Position numbers and translations under genes: made by a program. A stretch of DNA of 18,939 nucleotides from positions 1-18,939 of the forward strand of contig JALXCE010000188.1 in the NCBI GenBank assembly GCA_026991055.1. Reading direction: 5' to 3'. This DNA comes from Caldifarciminota bacterium (lineage in GTDB: Bacteria; Hydrothermota; Hydrothermia; B15-G9; WFZT01). This document shows, piece after piece, positions 12,930 to 18,939 of the stretch. Numbering within the stretch: position 1 is the stretch's first letter; every line of letters starts with the position of its first letter. Below the pieces are notes generated by a model. The model saw nothing but the letters and a program-made list of their open reading frames with translations, did no database searches and was not told where the DNA came from.

Positions 12930-14058
12930 TTTCAAGAACCTCGAAGTAGTAATCTTCCACCATAGAGGAAACAATTTCCCATGAATACCGTTCCATCACC
13001 TTCCTTCTGCCCATTTCCCCCATTTTTGATGCCAGTTCTGGATTCTTCAAAATTTTCTCAATATGGCGAGCGAGAGAATCGGCATCACCGGGTTCAACCA
13101 AAAAGCCATCCACCCCGTGTGAAATGATCTCTCGATATCCATCAATATCCGATGCCACAACAGGTTTGCCCGATGCGAGGGCCTCGATCAAAACTATTCC
13201 GAAGCTCTCTTTACCTGTTGCCGGTGCTACAAATACATCCGATGCCCTGTAAATCCCCGGAATTTCCTCTGCCGTAACCTTTCCAAGGAATTTTACCCTG
13301 CTTCCAAATTTCTGTGCCTTGAGTTCAAAAACCTTCCTCAATGGTGTATCACCTACTACGAGGAGCTTCACGTTTTCTCCCTGCTTGAGGAGTTTCTCAA
13401 ATGCCTTAAGAAGCGTGGATAATCCTTTTCTCGGCTCTATTCTTCCAACAAAGAGAATTATTTTCTCGTTGCCTTCCCTTAAACCGTCTTCTGGCATGAC
13501 ATGAGGGCCGAATCTGTGAATATCAACACCGTTGGGAATTATCCGATAATCACCGGGGAAATGCCGACTGATGGAGCGCTCTGCACTCTTTGAAACGGCA
13601 ATCTTACCGTGGATATTTTCGTAGGCTCTCTGCAGTATCGGTTTGAAAATCTCAAATCCAATGGAATATCCGTGTGTGGGATGAAAGGTCATGAAATTTG
13701 TGTACGGAGATTGCAGCAGGGTAAAAAGTGGGAGTGATGGAGAAAAAGTGCCATGCACATGCACGATATCCCATTCCTGGCTCATAAGCACTTCTCTCAC
13801 GCGACTCTGGAGATGGAAACTCACCGGCAGGGAATAAAAGGAGCGATTTATGGGAATTAGAATGCCACGGCCCACGCGAATAACTTTAACGCTATTGAGC
13901 CCGATTTTTTTGCCATTTTTGTGGTTTCCTGTGAGTATAACAACATCGTGTCCCTTCCCCATGAGGTAGTAAGACAGGTGGTGGACATGCTCGGTGATGC
14001 CACCGGGAAAAGGGTAGTAAACATCTGAAACCATAAGGATTTTCAACGATTTCTGCAC
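12907..14058 (-). CDS. GT4-family glycosyltransferase (PimA/PimB-like)
   Basis: The 383-residue protein has the two-domain GT-B fold of family 4. The N-terminal domain opens KILMVSDVYYPFPGGITEHV (about 6-25), the acceptor-side glycine loop typical of PimA-like enzymes. The C-terminal domain has IPNGVDIHRF (174-183), ILFVGRIEPRKGLSTLLKAF (201-220) and the nucleotide-sugar EX7E motif with E284 and E292 in KESFGIVLIEALASG. It should transfer a sugar from a nucleotide donor, possibly to a lipid at the membrane; donor and acceptor are not known. It starts with GTG and has no ribosome binding site, which fits a leaderless transcript from the promoter just upstream. The linkage to a ribonuclease and PepA gives no clear pathway clue. 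Confidence 0.88.
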   Translation of the reverse strand: MQKSLKILMVSDVYYPFPGGITEHVHHLSYYLMGKGHDVVILTGNHKNGKKIGLNSVKVIRVGRGILIPINRSFYSLPVSFHLQSRVREVLMSQEWDIVHVHGTFSPSLPLFTLLQSPYTNFMTFHPTHGYSIGFEIFKPILQRAYENIHGKIAVSKSAERSISRHFPGDYRIIPNGVDIHRFGPHVMPEDGLREGNEKIILFVGRIEPRKGLSTLLKAFEKLLKQGENVKLLVVGDTPLRKVFELKAQKFGSRVKFLGKVTAEEIPGIYRASDVFVAPATGKESFGIVLIEALASGKPVVASDIDGYREIISHGVDGFLVEPGDADSLARHIEKILKNPELASKMGEMGRRKVMERYSWEIVSSMVEDYYFEVLENAKKVLR

Positions 14059-14064
14059 GGCTAA

Positions 14065-14093
14065 ATTATATTCAGCCCAAAGTTTTTATTCAA
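14065..14093 (-). promoter_or_regulatory. Strong promoter of the glycosyltransferase operon, leaderless layout
   Basis: On minus, TTGAAT (14088-14093) is followed after 17 bases by a perfect TATAAT (14065-14070). Only 6 bases lie between the -10 box and the GTG at 14058, so transcription should begin at the start codon itself. The gene has no Shine-Dalgarno sequence, in agreement. Confidence 0.65.
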
Positions 14094-14190
14094 GGTGAGG
14101 GGTGTCCAGAAATTTCTATCTGCAGGATTTGTGTTTGAGAAATAGCACGTGTTAGCGCCTTACTTGTACAAGATGAACAACCCGCCGCCC

Positions 14191-14219
14191 TTCCCCCGCC
14201 TGCGCAGCAGGCGGGGGGA
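14191..14219. repeat. Hairpin with GCA triloop in a divergent promoter region
   Basis: CCCCCGCCTGC (14193-14203) pairs perfectly with GCAGGCGGGGG (14207-14217) around GCA; a T.G and a T-A pair extend it to 13. It sits upstream of both flanking genes, so it is not a terminator for either. Confidence 0.75.
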
Positions 14220-14303
14220 ATTTCGTTCCGTAGTCATCAACATATTTCACCACACATTTAGTGTGTGTAAAAGGAAGGAGGATAACTTTGAACCCACTCT
14301 TGG

Positions 14304-14332
14304 TTGAGAGAATAGGGGTGCTACATTAAAAT
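14304..14332 (+). promoter_or_regulatory. Candidate purA operon promoter
   Basis: TTGAGA (14304-14309) and TAAAAT (14327-14332) are spaced by 17 bases. Transcription would start near 14339, giving a leader of about 29 bases with GGAGG before the purA ATG. Confidence 0.5.
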
Positions 14333-14367
14333 CAAGCTGTTTCCAATTCTACTCTGGAGGAACGCAA

Positions 14368-15627
14368 ATGGTTACTGCTGTTGTTGGTCTGCAATGGGGT
14401 GATGAAGGTAAGGGGAAAATCGTGGATTTCCTCGCTGAAAACTACGATGTCATTGCCCGATTCCAGGGAGGCACAAACGCTGGGCACACTGTAATTGTAG
14501 GTGACGAAGAATTTATCTTTCACCTCATCCCTTCAGGCATCCTGAGACCTCAAAAAGTGGGAATAATCGGTGCGGGCGTGGTCCTTGATATTGAGACCCT
14601 TTTAAAAGAAATCGAACTGGTGGAGAGGAAAACCGGTCCTATCAAAGGGAGACTTTTGATAGATGGACGAACCCAGATTACCATGCCCTATCACAAAGAC
14701 GAAGATGCACTGGAAGAGACGAAAAAAGGCGGCATAGGCACTACCAAAAGAGGTATAGGCCCCACGTACCGCGATAAATACTGGAGAATCGGCATCAGGG
14801 TCTATGATTTATTCGATGAAAAAAGGCTTTCCGCGGCAGTTGAGAAATCCCTTACTTACAATAACCACATCCTTAAAATATTTGGTGGCGAAAAACACTA
14901 TTCAAAAGAGGAAATTCATTCGCTCCTCTCCACGTGGAGAGAGAAAATCAATGATTTTGTTGCTGACACGGCCCTGTTTTTGAACAAAAGTATCAGCGAA
15001 GGCAAAAGTGTTCTTCTTGAGGGAGCACAGGGCACGTTTCTTGACATTACCTTTGGGACATACCCATATGTTACATCCTCGCATACAATTTCAGGTGGAG
15101 CTACCATCGGCCTCGGGATATCACCTAAGAAAATTGACACCATCATCGGGATTTCCAAGGCTTACACAACAAGGGTGGGCAAAGGGCCATTCCCTACCGA
15201 ACTTGACGACAATCTTGGTGAATATCTTCGTCAAAAAGGGGGGGAATACGGAGCCACAACCGGGAGACCCCGTAGATGCGGTTGGCTTGACCTGGTGCTT
15301 CTCAAATATTCTGTCATGCTCAATGGGGTTACAGACCTCGTTATCACCAAGCTCGATGTCCTCGACGGGCTCGACGAGATCAAAGTTGCCACGGAATACG
15401 AGTTACCTGACGGGTCAAGAACCCGTGACCTTCCCCATGACCTTGAGGGTGCGAGACCGATTTACCAGAGTTTCAGGGGATGGGAAACGGTCAGGGGTGC
15501 AAAGAGCAAAGAAGATTTTCCAGAAAACGCAAGAATTTATCTGGATTTCATTCAGGACTACCTCGGTGTAAATATTTCAATGGTCTCCATTGGGAAAGAG
15601 AGGCACGAAATCATTCGCTATACCTGA
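14368..15627 (+). CDS. purA: Adenylosuccinate synthetase
   Basis: The 419-residue protein joins IMP and aspartate with GTP hydrolysis to make adenylosuccinate, the first step from IMP to AMP. The P-loop-like QWGDEGKGKIVD (9-20) holds the catalytic Asp12; GGTNAGHT (34-41) holds the catalytic His40. GIGTTKRGIGPTYRDK, VLLEGAQGTFLDITFGTYPY, and TTGRPRRCGWLDLVLLKYS follow in normal order. Length is typical of bacterial PurA. GGAGG lies several bases before the ATG. tilS starts one base after the stop. Confidence 0.97.
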   Translation: MVTAVVGLQWGDEGKGKIVDFLAENYDVIARFQGGTNAGHTVIVGDEEFIFHLIPSGILRPQKVGIIGAGVVLDIETLLKEIELVERKTGPIKGRLLIDGRTQITMPYHKDEDALEETKKGGIGTTKRGIGPTYRDKYWRIGIRVYDLFDEKRLSAAVEKSLTYNNHILKIFGGEKHYSKEEIHSLLSTWREKINDFVADTALFLNKSISEGKSVLLEGAQGTFLDITFGTYPYVTSSHTISGGATIGLGISPKKIDTIIGISKAYTTRVGKGPFPTELDDNLGEYLRQKGGEYGATTGRPRRCGWLDLVLLKYSVMLNGVTDLVITKLDVLDGLDEIKVATEYELPDGSRTRDLPHDLEGARPIYQSFRGWETVRGAKSKEDFPENARIYLDFIQDYLGVNISMVSIGKERHEIIRYT

Positions 15628-15628
15628 G

Positions 15629-16984
15629 ATGCCCCTCGAAAAATTTATCAAGACTGTAAAGGAGTTCAGGCTAATTTCTCCCGGGGATCGAATACTTGCT
15701 GCATTCTCCGGCGGACCTGATTCTGTTTTTTTACTCACCATGCTGAAAAAGTCTCAGCGCATATTCAAAATGGACATTGCTGTCGCGCACTTTCACCACG
15801 GTTTAAGAGGGGTGGAGGCTGACCGTGATCTTGAATTCTCAAGAGATTTTGCAGGAGATTTACCGTTTTTCGAAGGCCACGGAGACGTTCGTTCATACGC
15901 AAAAGAAAAGAAACTCACCCTTGAAGAGGCCGCAAGAGAGCTGAGGTACAAATTTTTATACGAAACCCTTGGGAAATGGGGAGGTACAAAGATTGCAACT
16001 GCTCACACCTTATCAGACACAGTTGAAACCATACTTTTTAATTTCTTTCGCGGCACAGGCCCCACGGGTATTGCCGGAATTCCTATCAAACGGGACAGGT
16101 TAATTCGGCCTATCATCACGTTTTCGAGGGACGAGATCATCGAGTATCTTGATAAGAGCAGGATTCCCTACGTCATAGATTCTACAAATCTGAGCCTCGA
16201 GTACACCAGAAATTACATAAGGCACGTGATAGTCCCTGCAATTAAACGGAAATTCCCTGCATTTGAGAAAAACATCTTCAACGCATCAAGGATTTTTGCC
16301 GAAGAGCGACCCTATTTTGAGGAGAAAAGCCGTTCAATTGAAAATGACTCGGTGAAATTGACACTCCATCTAAAAAATGACAATTACATCCAAGTCCTTG
16401 ACACAAAGGCACTTAAAAGGTATCATAAGCTCGAACTTTACTGGTTTTTCAGGTTGTTTCTGGAGCTTGATTTTTTGCACGTGGTTTCAGCAGAAAAGCT
16501 TATTCATAAAACGCAGGGGAGGCTGGAGTTACCCGAAAACCTGAAGCTTATAAAATCATACGACGAGCTTGCTATCGTTAAGGGGGAGTTACCGACGATA
16601 GAAACCACAAGGGTAAAGCCTCCATTCAAGCTCAGGTACGAATCGTTGAATGTGGAAATTTCAGGTAAGCCAACAAAAGAAGCGGTTGAGAGCAACAATC
16701 CGTGGATTTTTTACTGGCATAATGGTGAGACATTTGAAATAGGACCACGGCGTCCTGGCGAGCAGGTTTTTATCAGAGGAGTTGGTCGGAAAAAGTTAAA
16801 GGAACTTTTTATCGAGAAGAAGATTCCATCCTGGCGAAGGGACCTTTTCCCTGTGGTTCGTCAAGGTGGAAAAATTCTCTATGTTCCGTTAGTTTATAAG
16901 CACCGTTTTGGAAAATCACAGGTTTATACAAGACTGGAGGTCAGGAAAATTGACGAATCAAAAGACTGGATTTTTTATATCTGA
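15629..16984 (+). CDS. tilS: tRNA(Ile)-lysidine synthase
   Basis: The 451-residue protein modifies C34 of the tRNA-Ile that reads AUA, converting it to lysidine with ATP and lysine. The N-terminal PP-loop ATP motif is FSGGPDS (26-32), followed by AHFHHGLRG and ATAHTLSDTVET, which belong to the lysidine synthetase N-domain. The C-terminal TilS domain is seen in GPRRPGEQVFIRGVGRKKLK and later KIPSWRRDLFPVV. I chose the ATG one base after the purA stop (TGAGATG); a TTG at 15590 would add 13 residues inside purA. Neither has a clear ribosome binding site, so coupling to purA is likely. The 3' end overlaps hpt. The order tilS-hpt-ftsH is widely conserved in bacteria. Confidence 0.93.
   Translation: MPLEKFIKTVKEFRLISPGDRILAAFSGGPDSVFLLTMLKKSQRIFKMDIAVAHFHHGLRGVEADRDLEFSRDFAGDLPFFEGHGDVRSYAKEKKLTLEEAARELRYKFLYETLGKWGGTKIATAHTLSDTVETILFNFFRGTGPTGIAGIPIKRDRLIRPIITFSRDEIIEYLDKSRIPYVIDSTNLSLEYTRNYIRHVIVPAIKRKFPAFEKNIFNASRIFAEERPYFEEKSRSIENDSVKLTLHLKNDNYIQVLDTKALKRYHKLELYWFFRLFLELDFLHVVSAEKLIHKTQGRLELPENLKLIKSYDELAIVKGELPTIETTRVKPPFKLRYESLNVEISGKPTKEAVESNNPWIFYWHNGETFEIGPRRPGEQVFIRGVGRKKLKELFIEKKIPSWRRDLFPVVRQGGKILYVPLVYKHRFGKSQVYTRLEVRKIDESKDWIFYI
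16936..16940 (+). promoter_or_regulatory. Ribosome binding site deciding the hpt TTG start
   Basis: GGAGG inside the tilS coding sequence, 9 bases before the TTG at 16950. No ATG or GTG lies in the right place in this frame, and a TTG at 16908 has no such site. Confidence 0.7.
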
Positions 16985-17492
16985 AGAGGAGATTAAAAAA
17001 CGCGTAAAGGAGCTGGCAGCTCAGATATCAAAGGATTATCAGGGCAAAAGGCCCCTCTTGGTTGGCATTCTGAAGGGAGCTTTTATTTTCCTCGCAGACC
17101 TTATAAGGGAGCTTGAAGTTGAAGCCGAGGTGGACTTCCTTGCGGTTTCTTCATACGGAAAGGCCACGGAAACGAGTGGAGAGGTGAAAATTCTAAAAGA
17201 CCTCTCTGAAAGTATTGAAGGTAGAGACGTGATTATCGTTGAAGACATTGTGGATACAGGACTGACTCTCAGGTATCTTTACGATTTGCTGTCCACCCGT
17301 AAGCCTAAAAGCCTGCGGATATGCGCATTTCTTAATAAAAAAGAGAGAAGGGTTGTTGATGTGCCCGTGCATTATATCGGCTTTCAAGTTCCAGACAAAT
17401 TTTTAGTGGGTTACGGGCTTGATTTTGCAGAAAGATACAGGCAATTAAAATACATTCGGGAATTAACACCTGAAGAGGTGAATAGTGTATGA
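16950..17492 (+). CDS. hpt: Hypoxanthine phosphoribosyltransferase
   Basis: With the TTG start at 16950 the protein has 180 residues, the usual size, and ISEEEIKKRVKELA begins near residue 10 as in Bacillus HprT. It salvages hypoxanthine (and often guanine) with PRPP to give IMP or GMP. The PRPP-binding signature VIIVEDIVDTGLTL (about 94-107) holds the acidic pair and the Asp of the active site. LLVGILKGAFIFLADL (36-51) and FQVPDKFLVGYGLDFAERYR are also typical. It overlaps the tilS end by 35 bases and ftsH by 4. Its IMP product is the substrate of PurA encoded two genes upstream. Confidence 0.93.
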   Translation: MTNQKTGFFISEEEIKKRVKELAAQISKDYQGKRPLLVGILKGAFIFLADLIRELEVEAEVDFLAVSSYGKATETSGEVKILKDLSESIEGRDVIIVEDIVDTGLTLRYLYDLLSTRKPKSLRICAFLNKKERRVVDVPVHYIGFQVPDKFLVGYGLDFAERYRQLKYIRELTPEEVNSV

Positions 17493-18939
17493 TGAACAAT
17501 AATAAAAAGCCGACACCAAACAGTTTCTGGAAAACAACTTTTTTATGGTTGTTTTTACTTTTGTCAGCGGTCCTCATTATTCAGCTTTTTAGCGGGACCC
17601 ATTACTCGAGAGTGGAAATTTCCTATTCGCAGTTTCTAAACGAGCTCAACAAAGGGAACATAAAATCCGTTACCATCTCTGATAAAGACATCAAGGGAAT
17701 TCTCAAAAAACCGATTAAAACCGATGCAGGAGAGGAAACCCATTTTTACACTCATATTCCTTATGAAGACCCGCAGCTTGTGAGAAAACTTGCAGAGGCT
17801 GGAGTTGAAGTAAATGCAAAGCCGAGACAGGTTTGGCGCGATGTGCTCATTAGCTATCTACCCTGGATAGTCCTCTTTCTCTTATTCTGGTGGTTCCTGA
17901 CCCGTCAATTCGGAGGAGGCCCAAGGGAAGCTTTCAAATTTGGCAAGAGCAGGGTTAAGATTCTCAACGAGGACAGGCCAAAGGTTACATTTAACGATGT
18001 TGCGGGAGTTGATGAAGCAAAGGAAGACCTGAAAGAGGTCATTGAGTTTTTAAAGCAGCCCGAGAAATTCAAAAGGCTTGGCGCGAGAATTCCGAAGGGA
18101 GTGTTGCTTGTAGGACCTCCTGGAACAGGTAAGACCTTGCTTGCAAAGGCAGTGGCAGGCGAGGCCGGAGTTCCGTTTCTCTCCATATCGGGTTCGGATT
18201 TTGTAGAGCTTTTTGTTGGAGTCGGCGCTGCAAGGGTGCGCGACCTGTTTGAGCAGGCAAAGGCTCATGCACCGTGTATCGTGTTTATTGACGAGATTGA
18301 TGCTGTCGGACGGCTCAGAGGTGCTGGACTCGGTGGAGGACATGATGAAAGAGAGCAGACCCTTAACCAGCTACTCGTGGAGATGGACGGATTCGATACT
18401 TCTGAAGGGATCGTTGTGATGGCAGCGACCAATAGACCTGATATACTTGACCCTGCACTCCTGAGACCGGGTAGGTTTGACCGTCAGATTGTGGTTGACA
18501 GACCTGATGTCAAGGGACGCGAGGAAATTCTCAAGATTCATACAAGGAAAGTTCCCCTTGCTGATGACGTTGACCTTGCTACCATAGCCCGTGGAACCCC
18601 TGGATTTTCCGGAGCCGACCTCGCAAATCTTGTTAACGAAGCCGCTCTGCTCGCTGCTCGTAGAGGGCATGCAAAGGTGACAATGGACGATTTCGAAGAG
18701 GCGAAGGACAAAGTGCTCATGGGAGCCGCAAGAAAGAGCATGGTGCTATCTCAGGAGGAGCGCGAAAAAATTGCCTATCATGAAGCAGGCCATGCGATTG
18801 TTACAAGGATGCTGCCGAACACAGACCCGGTCCACAAGGTAACCATTATCCCCCGCGGCCGTGCCCTCGGTGTGACACAGCAACTACCAATTGATGACAG
18901 ACACATTTATTCCAAGGATTACCTGAAAAATCAGCTTGC
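17489..18939 (+). CDS. ftsH: ATP-dependent membrane zinc metalloprotease FtsH (partial, 3' end missing)
   Basis: The gene runs off the right edge; 483 residues are present. FtsH is a membrane-anchored hexamer that unfolds and degrades misassembled membrane proteins and some regulators. A first membrane segment spans about residues 14-32, then a periplasmic domain to about 118, and a second membrane segment about 119-139 (LPWIVLFLLFWWFL). The AAA module has Walker A GPPGTGKT (209-216), Walker B with DEID (268-271) and the second region of homology ATNRPDILDPALLRPGRFDR. The zinc site HEAGH is at 431-435. The start ATG overlaps the hpt stop by 4 bases, with GAGGTG 8 bases upstream; a second ATG follows at once. 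The third zinc ligand lies beyond the window. Confidence 0.97.
   Translation, partial: MMNNNKKPTPNSFWKTTFLWLFLLLSAVLIIQLFSGTHYSRVEISYSQFLNELNKGNIKSVTISDKDIKGILKKPIKTDAGEETHFYTHIPYEDPQLVRKLAEAGVEVNAKPRQVWRDVLISYLPWIVLFLLFWWFLTRQFGGGPREAFKFGKSRVKILNEDRPKVTFNDVAGVDEAKEDLKEVIEFLKQPEKFKRLGARIPKGVLLVGPPGTGKTLLAKAVAGEAGVPFLSISGSDFVELFVGVGAARVRDLFEQAKAHAPCIVFIDEIDAVGRLRGAGLGGGHDEREQTLNQLLVEMDGFDTSEGIVVMAATNRPDILDPALLRPGRFDRQIVVDRPDVKGREEILKIHTRKVPLADDVDLATIARGTPGFSGADLANLVNEAALLAARRGHAKVTMDDFEEAKDKVLMGAARKSMVLSQEEREKIAYHEAGHAIVTRMLPNTDPVHKVTIIPRGRALGVTQQLPIDDRHIYSKDYLKNQL

Larger units (their letters stand above)
14059..14367. other. 309-base divergent spacer between glycosyltransferase and purA
   Basis: It holds two outward promoters, a 13-pair hairpin (14191-14219), a small hairpin CACAC-ATTTA-GTGTG (14251-14265), and a consensus AAGGAGG at 14275-14281 with a 13-codon TTG frame after it. 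No real gene is seen. Because the flanking genes diverge, no terminator is needed here. Confidence 0.7.

Noticed and set aside
12930..12974. Longer N-terminus of the YacP-like protein
   Set aside because: The extra 15 residues lie in the glycosyltransferase gene and are not like the family; the ATG at 12929 has GAGG upstream and gives the conserved YVDGYNV near the N-terminus.

Overview
The window looks like a chromosomal segment of an anaerobic, possibly thermophilic bacterium from a poorly sampled lineage. The bacterial core genes (recA, purA, tilS-hpt-ftsH), sigma70-type promoter pairs and GGAGG ribosome binding sites say Bacteria. The NifX-like/DUF5320/MinD-type ATPase cassette is typical of strict anaerobes. 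The proteins are charged and compact, and genes are tightly packed with many 4-base ATGA overlaps. The phylum cannot be named from sequence alone. I see no tRNA, rRNA, CRISPR array, transposase or phage gene.

Layout. 1-1419 (minus): a four-gene cassette in the order DUF5320 protein, NifX-like protein with a coiled-coil tail, NifX-like protein with a Gly/Arg/Trp tail, and the start of a MinD-superfamily ATPase that leaves the window at the left. A strong promoter at 1451-1479 drives it. 2204-4541 (minus): argJ-argD, two steps of the acetyl-cycle arginine pathway. 5099-7464 (minus): a dipeptide epimerase overlapping argH. 7514-10851 (plus): dcd-recA, then a nitrilase-family amidohydrolase with azlC-azlD, which encode a predicted branched-chain amino-acid exporter. 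10957-14058 (minus): a GT4 glycosyltransferase, a YacP/NYN-type ribonuclease and pepA, all overlapping. 14368-18939 (plus): purA-tilS-hpt-ftsH, with ftsH cut by the right edge.

How the genes work together. ArgJ and ArgD make ornithine from glutamate through acetylated intermediates, and ArgH releases arginine at the end. The epimerase and PepA suggest active peptide salvage. Dcd and RecA serve DNA precursor supply and repair. PurA, Hpt and TilS cover purine synthesis and salvage and tRNA-Ile decoding. FtsH is the membrane quality-control protease.

Two things stand out. First, the left cassette has the parts of a biological iron-sulfur storage system: a NifX-like domain with a cationic glycine-rich tail, resembling the architecture of the archaeal thioferrate protein IssA. 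Its close paralogue and the DUF5320 protein carry matching coiled-coil tails. Second, the three longer spacers hold a family of long perfect hairpins whose stems differ in sequence while nearly all keep a three-base loop, mostly of GNA type. Some spacer segments are alignable dispersed repeats in opposite orientations. Two minus-strand genes also have promoter -10 boxes placed so that the transcript would begin at the start codon (leaderless mRNA).
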